Under the pieces are notes generated by a model. That model saw only the letters and a list, made by a program, of their open reading frames with translations. It had not been told where the DNA came from and made no database searches. 64,000 nucleotides of DNA. Source: 66-474 sp040388785 (GTDB lineage Bacteria > Pseudomonadota > Gammaproteobacteria > Xanthomonadales > Rhodanobacteraceae). Location of the stretch: positions 1 through 64,000 of the forward strand of contig JAZKBD010000005.1 of NCBI GenBank assembly GCA_040388785.1, written 5' to 3'. Shown piece after piece: positions 10,261 to 21,594 of this stretch. Each line of letters starts with the position of its first letter. The stretch's first letter is position 1. The position numbers were made by a program, and so were the translations under genes.

Positions 10261-11276
10261 GCGCGGCTCGCTTCCGGCGCGGCGAGTGTCGCCAGCGCCG
10301 CGACGTAGCGCGCGTGCTGCGGATCGGTCGACAAGGCCTCCCAACCGGGCGCCACCGTGCCGCACAGCGTTGCGGTCCTTTCCTGCGGGCACGGCGCGCG
10401 GCCGCGCACGGACGCGATCGCCGCATCCACCATCGACGGATGGCATACCAGCACCAGGTCGCAACCGGCATCGAGATGCGCCGTGACGCGCTCACCGATG
10501 CCACCCGCCGATTCCGCCGCGGCCATCCCGACGTCGTCACTGAACACCACGCCGCTAAATCCCAGCTCGCCGCGCAACACGTCTTCGATCCACGTTCTCG
10601 AATAGCCCGCGGCGAGCGGATCGACCGCGGGATAGGTGACGTGCGCCACCATCACCGCTTCGGCGCCGGCCGCGAAACCTTCGATGAACGGAACCAGGTC
10701 GCTCGCACGGATCGCGTCCAGCGGGCGCGGATCGACCGCGGCCTCGAGGTGCGTGTCCTCGGGAATCGAACCATGCCCCGGGTAATGCTTCACCGTCGCG
10801 GCCATGCCCGCGAGCCGCATGCCGCGCACGTACGCGGCAGCGAGTTCGGCCACGACCTGCGGATCGGGATCGAATGCGCGTTCCGCGATCACGCGATTGC
10901 CGCGCGCGAGATCCACCACCGGCGCGAATGAAATGTCGATGTCGCAGGCACGCACTTCGCTCGCCATCACAATCGCGTGTTGTTCCGCCATCGCGACGCC
11001 GGCGGCGCGATCTCGGCGATACAGCTCGCCGATGCGCGCCAGCGGCGGCAAGCGCGTGAAGCCCTCGCGGAACCGCTGCACCGGGCCGCCTTCGTGGTCC
11101 ACGCTCAACAGGAAACCGTCGCCCCGCAAGTCGCGGATCGAAGCAACCAGCCGCGCCAGTTGCTCGCGATTTTCGTAGTTGCGGGTGAACAGGATCGCGC
11201 CACTCACTTCCGGCGCCAGCAAACGCGCGCGCTCGTGGGCGGCGAGTTCCTTGCCTTCGATTCCAACGATCAACAT
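10257..11276 (-). CDS. nagZ: Beta-N-acetylhexosaminidase, peptidoglycan recycling
   Basis: A 339-residue glycoside hydrolase family 3 enzyme that removes GlcNAc from 1,6-anhydro-muropeptides in the cytoplasm. The N-terminal 'MLIVGIEGKEL' is followed by 'LSVDHEGGPVQRFREGFT' and the diagnostic 'KHYPGHGSIPEDTHL' loop. The catalytic nucleophile region 'GVVFSDDVGMAAA' is intact. No signal peptide is present, as expected. The start is ATG 11276; the stop overlaps the hpt start. It is the first gene of the nagZ-hpt-MTIP operon and the only dedicated murein-recycling enzyme seen in this part of the window. Confidence 0.94.
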   Translation of the reverse strand: MLIVGIEGKELAAHERARLLAPEVSGAILFTRNYENREQLARLVASIRDLRGDGFLLSVDHEGGPVQRFREGFTRLPPLARIGELYRRDRAAGVAMAEQHAIVMASEVRACDIDISFAPVVDLARGNRVIAERAFDPDPQVVAELAAAYVRGMRLAGMAATVKHYPGHGSIPEDTHLEAAVDPRPLDAIRASDLVPFIEGFAAGAEAVMVAHVTYPAVDPLAAGYSRTWIEDVLRGELGFSGVVFSDDVGMAAAESAGGIGERVTAHLDAGCDLVLVCHPSMVDAAIASVRGRAPCPQERTATLCGTVAPGWEALSTDPQHARYVAALATLAAPEASRA

Positions 11277-11345
11277 GAAGAATGCTGTGGACTGCGGCAG
11301 CCGTGCCGAAGCTGGCGATGATAAAGCACCCGTTCGCGGCGCGAA

Positions 11346-12554
11346 TCACGCGGCCGGCAGCACACGGCAGATGAACCCCTTCAGGTAATCGGTTTCTGGA
11401 ATCGCGGGGTGCACCGGATGATCGGGCGCCTGCTGCAACGCTTGCAGCACCTGCACATTGCGATCGAGGTGGCGCGCCCCGCGCTGCACCGCGTCCAGCA
11501 AGGCGGCACGCGGCATGTGGTACGAACACGAACAGGTCACCAGGATGCCGTCGCGCGACAGCACCTGCATCGCCAGTTCGTTGATGCGGCGGTAGGCCAG
11601 CGCGCCTTCCTTCAGGTCCTTCTTGCGCTTCACGAACGCCGGCGGATCGAGGATCACCACGTCGAAATGCTCGCGGCGCTCGCGCAGGTCCTTCAGGAGT
11701 TCGAAAGCATCCGCGCGTTCCGCACGCACGCGGTCGGCCAGCCCGTTGCGCGTGGCGTTGTCGCCAACCAGCTTCACCGCCGACGCCGATGCATCCACGC
11801 ACACCACTTCGTTCGCACCCATCGCGGCAGCGCGCAGCCCCCACGCGCCGAGGTAGGCAAACATGTCAAGCACCCGCGCACCTTTCACGTACGGCGCCAG
11901 CGCATCCCGATTGGCGCGCTGGTCGTAGAACCAGCCGGTCTTCTGTCCGCCAATCGCGTCCACGGCGAATTCCACACCGCCTTCGACGACGTGCAGCGCG
12001 CCGGGCGGATCGCCGAAGCCGACATCGGCGTAATCCATCAAACCTTCCAGCGCGCGGATGCCGGCATCGTTCTTCCAGATCAGCGCGCGCGGCTTGAGGA
12101 CTTTCTGCACCGCGGCTTCGACCTGCGGCTTCAGGCATTCGATGCCGGCCGTGGTCGCCTGCGCGACGATCACGTCGTCGAACCGGTCCAGCGTCAGGCC
12201 CGGCACGCCATCGGATTCACCATAAAGCAACCGATAAAACGGCTGCACGTGCAGTCGTTCGCGCAGCGCTAACGCCACCTGCAGGCGATGTGTCAGCAGT
12301 GATGTATCCAGCGGATGTTCGATGCCGCGCGCCACCAGCCGCGCGCAAATCAGCGAGCGCGGATTGACGTAGCCGACGCCGATCGGCTTGTCGTTGGCCG
12401 CGACCACCACGCACGGCTCGCCCGGCTCGAAATCCGTCAGCGGCGAGCGCGCCACGTCGACCTCGTTGGAAAACACCCACAGGTGCCCCGCACGCAGGCG
12501 CGCGTCCTCGCCACGCTTCAGGTACAACGCGGGGTATTCGACGGGCTGGTCCAC
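11346..12554 (-). CDS. rlmI: 23S rRNA m5C1962 methyltransferase (RlmI type)
   Basis: A 402-residue class I SAM-dependent methyltransferase. An N-terminal PUA-like domain ('LYLKRGEDARLRAGHLWVFS') is followed by a central EEHEE region and the Rossmann domain, with 'VLDMFAYLGAWGLRAA', 'VVCVDASASAV' and the catalytic 'ILDPPAFVKRKKDL'. 'VTCSCSYHM' lies near the end. The start codon is GTG at 12554 with AAGGA about eight nucleotides upstream. It methylates C1962 of 23S rRNA in Escherichia coli, and the same role is expected here. It is monocistronic, facing away from the S9 peptidase gene. Confidence 0.9.
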   Translation of the reverse strand: MDQPVEYPALYLKRGEDARLRAGHLWVFSNEVDVARSPLTDFEPGEPCVVVAANDKPIGVGYVNPRSLICARLVARGIEHPLDTSLLTHRLQVALALRERLHVQPFYRLLYGESDGVPGLTLDRFDDVIVAQATTAGIECLKPQVEAAVQKVLKPRALIWKNDAGIRALEGLMDYADVGFGDPPGALHVVEGGVEFAVDAIGGQKTGWFYDQRANRDALAPYVKGARVLDMFAYLGAWGLRAAAMGANEVVCVDASASAVKLVGDNATRNGLADRVRAERADAFELLKDLRERREHFDVVILDPPAFVKRKKDLKEGALAYRRINELAMQVLSRDGILVTCSCSYHMPRAALLDAVQRGARHLDRNVQVLQALQQAPDHPVHPAIPETDYLKGFICRVLPAA

Positions 12555-12677
12555 GGCAAAGTCCTTCGAGGTCAGCCCGCCACGCTATCGCATCCGCGCG
12601 GATTTCCACAAGCTGCGCGTGGCGTGGCCCGTGCGCGGCTGGCATACTTTTGCCGGGGATTTTCCAGAAAGGGGTCG

Positions 12678-14696
12678 ATGATGCATTTGCCACGTCTTGC
12701 CTGCTGGCTGTTGATTGCCGGCACCCTGTCTTGCACCGCTGCGGTTGCAGCGGAATTGCCGGTGTCGGATTTCGTCAAGCATCCGACGCTGACCAACCCC
12801 GTGATCTCGCCAGACGGCAAATACCTCGCGGTCGTGGTCAACGAGAACACCAACAGCACCGACGCCGATTTCCAGCTGGCGGTGCTGCAACTGCCCGACC
12901 TGAAGCCGGTCAGCCGCCTCGACATGGCACCGCGTTACATGCCCTACGACGTGCACTGGGTCAGCAACACGCGCGTGATCATGGGGCTGGCGAACGAGAC
13001 GGGCACGCTGGTGGCGCCCTCCGCCACGGGCGACATCATCGCGGTCGACTACGACGGCTCGCACAAGAAGTCCCTGTACAGCTGGCGGCATCGCGGCGGC
13101 ACGTTCTCGGGCGTCAACTCGCTCGACATCCCGCTGGGCTGGCCCTCGATCGCCGGCATTCCGCACGAGCGTAACGGCCATTTCTATATCAGCCTGAGCC
13201 AGATGCCCGGCGGGTCGGAAGGCGACACCTGGCAAGACGGCACCACTTCGCTCTACAACGTCGATGCCGACAGCGGGCACGCGGCCAGGATCGCCGAGAT
13301 CCGCCACGGCGACATGCAGATCCTGCAGCACGACAACGTCGCACGCATTGCGGTCGGTATGGACAATCACATGGACACCGTCGGCTTTTCCAGTACCGAC
13401 GGCAAGACATGGACCCAGATGCCGGCAACCACCATCGGCAAATCCTTCGAGCCGCTGGCGATCAGCCGCGACGGCAAGCTGCTGTATGCCTTGTCGAGCA
13501 TGGACGGCGGCCCCAACGCGCTGATTTCCTGCAACCTCGACGGCAGCGACCGCGAAGTGCTGGCGTCCGATCCATTCTCTTCCGTCACCGACGTGATGTG
13601 GAATCCCGAAAGCGGCGTGCCGATTGCGGCCGTGTTCGGGGCCGGCGGCCGTCCAACGGTGAAATACCTCAACAACGACGTGTACGCGCAGATCATGCGC
13701 GCGTTGTCCGCCGGCCAACCCGACGATCTCGTGTCGATGGAAGGCGCCAGCACCGATGGCGAGACGCTGCTGATCAGCATCAAGGGCGACCGCAATCCGG
13801 GCGACTACGCGTTGTTCGAGCGCAACGGCATGCGCGCGCGCCCGTTGTACCCGGAACTGCCATGGATCAAGCCGGCCGACATGCCATCGCGCATGCCGAT
13901 CCGCTTCAAGGACCGCGCCGGCGTGGAACTGGCGGGTTACCTGACGCTGCCCAACGGCAGCAGCCAGAAGAACCTGCCGCTGGTACTGATTCCGCACGGC
14001 GGCCCGATCGGGCCCTCGGACGAATGGTTCTACGATCCGTGGGCGGCGCTGCTGGCCAACCGCGGCTACGCAACCCTGCAAGTCAATTACCGCGGGTCCG
14101 GCGGACGCGGCCACAACTTCGAGCGTTCGGGTTACAAGCAATTCGGCTCCGGCATCCAGGACGACCTGATCGACGGCGTCAAATGGGCCGTCGCGCAGGG
14201 CTATGTCGATCCTGATCGTGTCTGCGTGTTCGGCGGCAGCTTCGGCGGCTATTCGTCGCTGATGCAGCCGATCGTCGCACCAAAGCTGTACAAATGCGCG
14301 ATCGACTATGCCGGCGTGTACGACTGGCGCATCGGCATGGACAAGAGCGATACGCGCCGGGTCAAGCTCGGCCGCACCTATTTCGACGAGGCCGTCGGCA
14401 CGCGCGAGGATGCCTACGCGATCTCGCCCGTCAGCCTGATGGACAAGTTCAACGTGCCGGTGCTGATCGCGCACGGCAAGGACGATCCGCGCGTTCCTTA
14501 CGAAAACGCCACCGACCTGCGCTCGGCACTGGACAAGGCCAACAAGCCGTACGAATGGCTGGCCGAGCCCAAGGAACTGCACGGTTTCGCCAGCGAAGCC
14601 CACAACGAGGAGCTGTGGAACATGATCCTGCCCTTCCTCGGCAAGTACATCGGTGCCGGCGACACGGCACCGGCCACAGGCGCAGTGTCGAAATAG
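12678..14696 (+). CDS. Secreted S9-family prolyl oligopeptidase-like peptidase
   Basis: A 672-residue protein with a Sec signal peptide (cleavage near 'AAVAAEL', residue 24), a seven-bladed propeller-like middle and a C-terminal alpha/beta-hydrolase domain. The triad is readable: Ser in 'GGSFGGYSS' (about residue 521), Asp in 'HGKDDPRVP' (about 603) and His in 'ELHGF' (about 635). 'LIPHGGP' and 'VNYRGSGGRG' are family landmarks. It probably works in the periplasm on peptides. Start ATG 12678 (or 12681) follows AGAAAGGGG. Transcription should end at the strong terminator directly downstream, so it is likely monocistronic. Confidence 0.92.
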   Translation: MMHLPRLACWLLIAGTLSCTAAVAAELPVSDFVKHPTLTNPVISPDGKYLAVVVNENTNSTDADFQLAVLQLPDLKPVSRLDMAPRYMPYDVHWVSNTRVIMGLANETGTLVAPSATGDIIAVDYDGSHKKSLYSWRHRGGTFSGVNSLDIPLGWPSIAGIPHERNGHFYISLSQMPGGSEGDTWQDGTTSLYNVDADSGHAARIAEIRHGDMQILQHDNVARIAVGMDNHMDTVGFSSTDGKTWTQMPATTIGKSFEPLAISRDGKLLYALSSMDGGPNALISCNLDGSDREVLASDPFSSVTDVMWNPESGVPIAAVFGAGGRPTVKYLNNDVYAQIMRALSAGQPDDLVSMEGASTDGETLLISIKGDRNPGDYALFERNGMRARPLYPELPWIKPADMPSRMPIRFKDRAGVELAGYLTLPNGSSQKNLPLVLIPHGGPIGPSDEWFYDPWAALLANRGYATLQVNYRGSGGRGHNFERSGYKQFGSGIQDDLIDGVKWAVAQGYVDPDRVCVFGGSFGGYSSLMQPIVAPKLYKCAIDYAGVYDWRIGMDKSDTRRVKLGRTYFDEAVGTREDAYAISPVSLMDKFNVPVLIAHGKDDPRVPYENATDLRSALDKANKPYEWLAEPKELHGFASEAHNEELWNMILPFLGKYIGAGDTAPATGAVSK

Positions 14697-14724
14697 CGGT
14701 TGCGCCGTTCCATGCAACAGCGGG

Positions 14725-14752
14725 AGCCCGGCGCAAGCCGGGCTTCTTTTTT
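14725..14752 (+). terminator. Rho-independent terminator after the S9 peptidase
   Basis: A perfect 8-bp stem AGCCCGGC / GCCGGGCT with a GCAA tetraloop is followed directly by TCTTTTTT. It starts 28 bases after the peptidase stop and is the clearest intrinsic terminator in the window. Confidence 0.93.
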
Positions 14753-14773
14753 GCGTCGCGTTAGCATGGCGGC

Positions 14774-17031
<2,258 letters not shown>

Positions 17032-17039
17032 CGACCGCG

Positions 17040-17531
17040 TTACAACACCACCGGCTTGTCCGGCAATTCGTTGCGACGGCCCGGACCGGGCGGCAAATAC
17101 AACTCCAGCAGATTGTGCGTGGCGATGATGCCGTCCAGTGCGCCTTCCTTCCAGCGTTCCTGCCGGAACTGCTCGCTCATGAAACCGATGATGCGTTCCC
17201 ACGACCCTTCCGGCACGCGCGCGGCGACGCCGCGATCGGGAATGATCTCGATGGTGTAATCACCCAGCAACACGTAGATCAGAATCCCCGTGCGACGCTC
17301 GGTATCCCACACTTTCAATTCGCCGAACACGCTTTCGGCGCGCGCGCGGATGCGGCGCCCGCCGAGCAGATAGCGCGCGGGCAGGCGTGCCTCGACCGCG
17401 AAACAGATTTCGCCGTCGTGCTTCACTTCGCCCGCTGCGATCGCCTCCTGGATTTCCTGCATCGCGGCAGGCGGAAACGCCCGGCTCGCCGGCGCGTGGA
17501 ACCAGTGCCGCAACCATCGCATCGCATCCAT
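17040..17531 (-). CDS. TPM-domain protein, short form
   Basis: A 163-residue protein of the TPM (TLP18.3/Psb32/MOLO-1, formerly DUF477) fold. It shows 'FPPAAMQEIQEAIAAGE', 'GEICFAVEARLPARYLL', 'RTGILIYVLLGDYTIEIIPDRGVAARV' and 'WERIIGFM'. There is no signal peptide or clear membrane segment. ATG 17531 shares one base with the stop of the upstream TPM gene (TGATG), so it is coupled. The lemA/TPM/TPM trio is common in Proteobacteria, and the family is linked to envelope or membrane-protein maintenance; the biochemical role is unknown. Confidence 0.88.
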   Translation of the reverse strand: MDAMRWLRHWFHAPASRAFPPAAMQEIQEAIAAGEVKHDGEICFAVEARLPARYLLGGRRIRARAESVFGELKVWDTERRTGILIYVLLGDYTIEIIPDRGVAARVPEGSWERIIGFMSEQFRQERWKEGALDGIIATHNLLELYLPPGPGRRNELPDKPVVL

Positions 17532-18439
17532 CACCAACTCCCTGAAGCACCGCCGCCGCCGGTGCCGCCACCGCCGCCGGAAAATCCGCCGCCGCCACCG
17601 AAACCACCGCCGCCGAATCCGCCTCCCCCGAAACCGCCACCGCCAAAGCCGCCCCATCCGCCGGAGCCACCGCGCCGTGCGAACGTGCCGCCGGTTCCGC
17701 CGACGAAGCCGAATACCAGGCCGATCACGCCGAAGGCGAGCCCCAGCGGCCACAATCCGCTGAACACCCACGACAGCGCCCCGGTGAGCACACCGACGAC
17801 ACCCGCGCGCGGCACGCGCGGCAATCGCCCGAACATTCCGCGTGCCCAAACCAGCATGAAACCGGCGACCAGCAGGCCCGTGAACCAATCCTGCCCGTGC
17901 GCCACGCCGCCGCGGTTGCGTTGCGGGCCTTGCAGCGGCGGCGGCAACGGTTCGCCGTCGATCAATTTCGTCAGCGCGCCGATCGCGTCACTCAAGCCGC
18001 CGTAGAAATCGCCCACCCGGAATTTCGGCGACATGTATTCGCGGATGATGCGCGAAGCCGCGGCGTCGGGAATCGCGCCTTCGAGGCCGTAGCCGGTCTC
18101 GATCATCGCGCGATGGTCGTCCTTCGCCACCACCACCAGCACGCCGTCATCGACATTCTTGCGGCCGATCTTCCATTGGTCGAACACGCGCGTCGCGTAA
18201 TCGGCAATGTCTTCGGGCTGCGTCGAAGGCAGCATCAGCACCACGATCTGCGCGCCCTTGCGCTGCTCCAGTGCGGCGAGTTGGCTTTCCAGTTGCTGCG
18301 TCTGTTGCGCGGAGAGCGTGCCGGTGAGATCGGTGACCCGCGATTTCAGTACCGGCACGGCCACATCGGCGTGCGCGACGCCCACGAGCGCGAACAACAG
18401 GCCCGCGAACAGCATCCAGCGATGGAATGCGTTCTTCAC
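17531..18439 (-). CDS. TPM-domain membrane protein with Gly-rich tail (YgcG family)
   Basis: A 302-residue protein: signal peptide (cut after 'GVAHA'), TPM domain (about residues 30-160, with 'VTDLTGTLSAQQTQQLE', 'IVVLMLPSTQPEDI' and 'VVVAKDDHRAMIETGYGLEG'), two hydrophobic segments (about 185-245), then a tail made of repeated GGGGF units ending 'GGASGSW'. This is the classic YgcG layout, with the TPM domain in the periplasm. It lies seven bases after lemA and overlaps the second TPM gene by one base, forming one operon. The Gly tail is encoded by near-perfect tandem codons and may vary in length between strains. Confidence 0.9.
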   Translation of the reverse strand: MKNAFHRWMLFAGLLFALVGVAHADVAVPVLKSRVTDLTGTLSAQQTQQLESQLAALEQRKGAQIVVLMLPSTQPEDIADYATRVFDQWKIGRKNVDDGVLVVVAKDDHRAMIETGYGLEGAIPDAAASRIIREYMSPKFRVGDFYGGLSDAIGALTKLIDGEPLPPPLQGPQRNRGGVAHGQDWFTGLLVAGFMLVWARGMFGRLPRVPRAGVVGVLTGALSWVFSGLWPLGLAFGVIGLVFGFVGGTGGTFARRGGSGGWGGFGGGGFGGGGFGGGGFGGGGGFSGGGGGTGGGGASGSW

Positions 18440-18446
18440 GCTGCGC

Positions 18447-19067
18447 TCAATGCGCGCTCGAAGCGGACGCGGATGGCGCGCCGAAATCCACCTTCGGCGC
18501 GGTCGAGATCGCAGCTTCGTTGTCGACCGTGAAGTTGGGTTTCACCTTGTAGCCAAAGGTCTTCGCCGTCAGGTTGACCGGAAATCCGCGGATGTAGCTG
18601 TTGTAGTCCTGCACCGCCTGCACGTAACGGTGGCGCGCCACGGTGATCCTGTTCTCGGTGCCTTCCAGTTGCGCCTGCAGGTTCTGGAACAAGCCATCGG
18701 CTTTCAGGTTCGGATAGTTTTCCGAGACCGCCATCAGGCGCGTCAGCGCGCTGGAAAGTTCGCCCTGCACGGCCTGGTACTTGGCGAGCGACGCAGCATC
18801 GTCGGCATTCACCGTCACCTGGCCCACTTTCGCGCGCGCCTCGGTGACTTCACGGAACACCTGTTCCTCGTGCGCGGCGTAGCCCTTCACCGTCGCGACG
18901 AGGTTCGGCACCAGGTCGGCGCGGCGCTGGTACTGGTTGATCACTTCCGACCATGCGGCCTTGACCGCTTCGTCTTTCGTCTGGATCTGGTTGTAGCCGC
19001 AGCCGGACAGCAGGCCGCACGCGAACATCAACACGAAGCACGAAACGGCGAAGCGGACAGCGCGCAT
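18447..19067 (-). CDS. lemA: LemA family lipoprotein
   Basis: A 206-residue protein with a lipoprotein signal: hydrophobic stretch then 'LLSGCGYN', with Cys as lipidation site. The mature part is a helical bundle with the LemA signatures 'VINQYQRRADLVPNLVATVKGYA' (split here as 'QRRADLVPNL'), 'LMAVSENYPNLKA' and 'YNSYIRGFPVNL'. ATG 19067 has a GGAGAACT Shine-Dalgarno five bases upstream. It is first in the lemA-TPM-TPM operon. Its function is not well established; association with membrane-quality proteins is the usual context. Confidence 0.93.
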   Translation of the reverse strand: MRAVRFAVSCFVLMFACGLLSGCGYNQIQTKDEAVKAAWSEVINQYQRRADLVPNLVATVKGYAAHEEQVFREVTEARAKVGQVTVNADDAASLAKYQAVQGELSSALTRLMAVSENYPNLKADGLFQNLQAQLEGTENRITVARHRYVQAVQDYNSYIRGFPVNLTAKTFGYKVKPNFTVDNEAAISTAPKVDFGAPSASASSAH

Positions 19068-19142
19068 GGGAGTTCTCCGTGCCAGTCTGGGGCGTGATTG
19101 CAGCATGCGCGGCAGGCGCGCGCAATGGCGATGCGGGCGTAG

Positions 19143-19514
19143 CTAGAACGCCCTGGGGATCAGGATGGCGCCCCAGATCACCAGCACGTTGATCATCAAC
19201 AGGAACACCGCGGCCGAACCCATGTCCTTGGCGCGGCCAGCCGTTTCGTGGAGTTCGGGCCACAACTTGTCGACCGCCGCTTCGAGACCGGAATTCAGCA
19301 TCTCTGCGGCCAGCACCGGCAACAGCGATCCGGCCAGCAGTGCCTTCTCGATCGCACCATGGCCCAGCCACAACCCGATCGGAAACAGGATCGCGAACAG
19401 GATCACTTCGAGGCGGAACGACGCCTCCACGCGCCAACCGGCGCGCAAGCCCTTGAGCGACCAGATCAGCGCCCGCCAGATCTGGCGCGGTCCGCGATTG
19501 ATGTTGCTGGGCAT
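19143..19514 (-). CDS. dgkA: Diacylglycerol kinase
   Basis: A 123-residue integral membrane enzyme with three transmembrane helices that phosphorylates diacylglycerol to phosphatidic acid, recycling the lipid released when osmoregulated glucans or LPS are modified. The diagnostic 'EMLNSGLEAAVDKLW' and 'ARAKDMGSAAVFL' motifs are present ('GRAKDMGSA'). Length is that of the family. ATG 19514 is the only sensible start. It sits 33 bases after the small gene at 19547-19759, on the same strand. Confidence 0.95.
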   Translation of the reverse strand: MPSNINRGPRQIWRALIWSLKGLRAGWRVEASFRLEVILFAILFPIGLWLGHGAIEKALLAGSLLPVLAAEMLNSGLEAAVDKLWPELHETAGRAKDMGSAAVFLLMINVLVIWGAILIPRAF

Positions 19515-19546
19515 CGACGCTCCCCGTGTCGCGCTGCGCAGTGCGC

Positions 19547-19759
19547 TCAGGATGCCAACCGCTTGTGCGGTTCGCTGATGATGTTGCTGATCGCCACGCT
19601 TCCCACCATCAACAGCCGCAGGTCGCGGACGACGTAGTCGGCCAGCGCTTCATTTGAAATGTCGTCGCCGTCGATGTCCAGCCGGAAATCCCAACCCTTG
19701 AGGCCGCCGCCATTGCTGAAGGCGATCTCGAAATTGAACTGGACGCGTTTCTGTTCCAC
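19547..19759 (-). CDS. Small conserved protein, 'DFRLDIDGDDI' type
   Basis: About 70 residues from a GTG at 19759: the core reads 'VQFNFEIAFSNGGGLKGWD' and 'RLDIDGDDISNEALADYVV', ending 'SEPHKRLAS'. This compact motif-rich sequence looks conserved; I recall similar small proteins often labelled 'cyclase' without evidence. The choice of GTG is tentative because no good Shine-Dalgarno is visible and the open frame continues upstream with poor composition. It is followed closely by dgkA on the same strand. Function unknown. Confidence 0.55.
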   Translation of the reverse strand: MEQKRVQFNFEIAFSNGGGLKGWDFRLDIDGDDISNEALADYVVRDLRLLMVGSVAISNIISEPHKRLAS

Positions 19760-19843
19760 GCATTCCGGACCGGCGGCGAAGGCGCGTATGATGCCACGGC
19801 CGCCAACGGACGTCCTGCCCCGCATCTTCTGGAGCACGCACCC

Positions 19844-20026
19844 ATGCCGCGCAAATTCATGCCCTGGCTGTTGCTGATTCCCTTCATCGCGCTGCTGTGG
19901 GTGCCGTTCTACAACCGCACCCAGCCGACGGTCGCGGGCTTCCCGTTCTTCTATGTGTGGCAGTTCGCGTGGGTGGTGCTGGCCGCGCTGCTGACGTGGA
20001 TCGTGCATCGCGGGTGGCGCGCATGA
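19844..20026 (+). CDS. DUF3311 small membrane protein
   Basis: A 60-residue protein with two transmembrane helices ('LLLIPFIALLWVPFYNR' and 'FFYVWQFAWVVLAALLTWIV'), the DUF3311 pattern. Its stop overlaps the ATG of the following symporter gene (ATGA). DUF3311 proteins are regular partners of SSS-family monocarboxylate transporters and are assumed to be an accessory subunit, as the coupling here supports. Confidence 0.9.
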   Translation: MPRKFMPWLLLIPFIALLWVPFYNRTQPTVAGFPFFYVWQFAWVVLAALLTWIVHRGWRA

Positions 20027-21564
20027 CGAGCGGCATCCGCTTCGACGCCACCGCGCTCGGCGTGTTCGCGTTCTTCTTCGTGCTGGTCACGCTGCTGGGT
20101 TTCTTTGCGGCGCGCTGGCGGCGCGGCGATCTCTCGCAGTTGCACGAATGGGGGCTCGGCGGGCAACGGTTCGGCGCGTTCGTCACCTGGTTCCTGCTGG
20201 GCGGCGACCTCTACACCGCCTACACGCTGATCGCGGTGCCCGCACTGGTGTACGCGGTCGGCGCCTACGGTTTCTTCGCGATGCCGTACACGGTGTTCGT
20301 GTACCCGATCGTGTTCCTGACGATGCCGCGCCTGTGGAACGCGTGCCGCAAGCACGGCTGGATCACCTCGGCCGATTTCGTGGAAGGCCGCTACGGCAGT
20401 CGTGGTCTCGCGCTGGCGATCGCGGTCACCGGCGTACTCGCGACGATGCCGTACATCGCGCTGCAACTGGTGGGACTCGAAAAGGTTTTCGAGGCGATGG
20501 GCCTGGGCGCGCTCGGCATCGGCCGGGAAACGCCGCTGATCGTCGCGTTCGTGATCCTCGCGCTGTACACGTATTCGAGTGGGCTGCGCGCGCCGGCGCT
20601 GATTGCGTTCGTCAAGGATGCGATGCTCTACATCACCGTGATCGCGGCGGTGGTGGTCATCCCGATCAAGCTGGGGGGCTACGGCGCCGTGTTCGCCGCG
20701 GCCGGCAAAGCCTTCGCCGCGAAGGGCGGCGACACCGGCGTGCTGCTGAAGCCCGACCAGTACTGGTCGTTCGCGACGCTCGCGCTGGGTTCGGCGTTCG
20801 CGCTATTCCTGTATCCGCACGCGACCACCGCGACGCTGTCGGCCGACAGTCCGCAAACGATCCGGCGCAACGCGGTGTGGCTGCCCGCCTACAGCGTGCT
20901 GCTCGGCCTCGTCGCGCTGCTCGGCTACATGGCGCTGGCCGCGCACGTCGACGTCAAGGACGGTTCGATGGCGGTGCCCGCGCTGATCAACGCGAGCTTT
21001 CCGCCGTGGTTCGCGGGCTTCTGCTTCGCCGCGATCGCATTGGGCGCGCTGGTGCCCGCGGCGATCATGTCGATTGGCGCCGCGAACCTGTTCACCCGCA
21101 ACATCTGGCGGCCGTACGTCAACGGCAATCTCTCCAACGCGCAGGAATCGCGGATCGCCAAGAACGTCTCGCTGCTGGTGAAGTTCGGTGCGCTGCTGGC
21201 GGTGTTGTACCTGCCGACGAAATTCGCGATCGACCTGCAACTGCTGGGCGGCATCTGGATGCTGCAGATTTTCCCGGCGGTGATCTGCGGCCTGTACACG
21301 CGCTGGCTGCGTGCATCGGCGCTGCTGGCCGGCTGGCTCGCCGGCATGGTCCTCGGCAGCGCGCTCGCCTGGCACCAAGGGCTGAAGCCTGTCTTCACGT
21401 TAGTGTTCGGCAACGCGCACTACGGCATCTACATCGGGCTGCTAGCACTGGCGCTCAACTTCGTCGTGTCGATTCTTGCAACACCGATCGCGACGAGGTT
21501 CAAGCGCGAAGGCCGACCGGATCGCACGCAGGCGATCGATTACCAGGATGCGACCGCCGGTTGA
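20023..21564 (+). CDS. Sodium:solute symporter, MctP-like
   Basis: A 513-residue inner-membrane protein with about 13 transmembrane helices. SSS family features include 'GGQRFGAFVTWFLLGGDLYTAYT', 'WITSADFVEGRYGSRG' and 'ALVPAAIMSIGAANLFTRN' (shown as shorter pieces of the conserved core). With a DUF3311 partner the closest described group is MctP, which imports lactate, pyruvate or other monocarboxylates and sometimes alanine. The ATG 20023 overlaps the DUF3311 stop. It is convergent with BNR gene A; the space between is filled by palindromic repeats. Substrate is inferred. Confidence 0.88.
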   Translation: MTSGIRFDATALGVFAFFFVLVTLLGFFAARWRRGDLSQLHEWGLGGQRFGAFVTWFLLGGDLYTAYTLIAVPALVYAVGAYGFFAMPYTVFVYPIVFLTMPRLWNACRKHGWITSADFVEGRYGSRGLALAIAVTGVLATMPYIALQLVGLEKVFEAMGLGALGIGRETPLIVAFVILALYTYSSGLRAPALIAFVKDAMLYITVIAAVVVIPIKLGGYGAVFAAAGKAFAAKGGDTGVLLKPDQYWSFATLALGSAFALFLYPHATTATLSADSPQTIRRNAVWLPAYSVLLGLVALLGYMALAAHVDVKDGSMAVPALINASFPPWFAGFCFAAIALGALVPAAIMSIGAANLFTRNIWRPYVNGNLSNAQESRIAKNVSLLVKFGALLAVLYLPTKFAIDLQLLGGIWMLQIFPAVICGLYTRWLRASALLAGWLAGMVLGSALAWHQGLKPVFTLVFGNAHYGIYIGLLALALNFVVSILATPIATRFKREGRPDRTQAIDYQDATAG

Positions 21565-21594
21565 GCACGGCTGATCGGCAACGCTACTCAGTTC

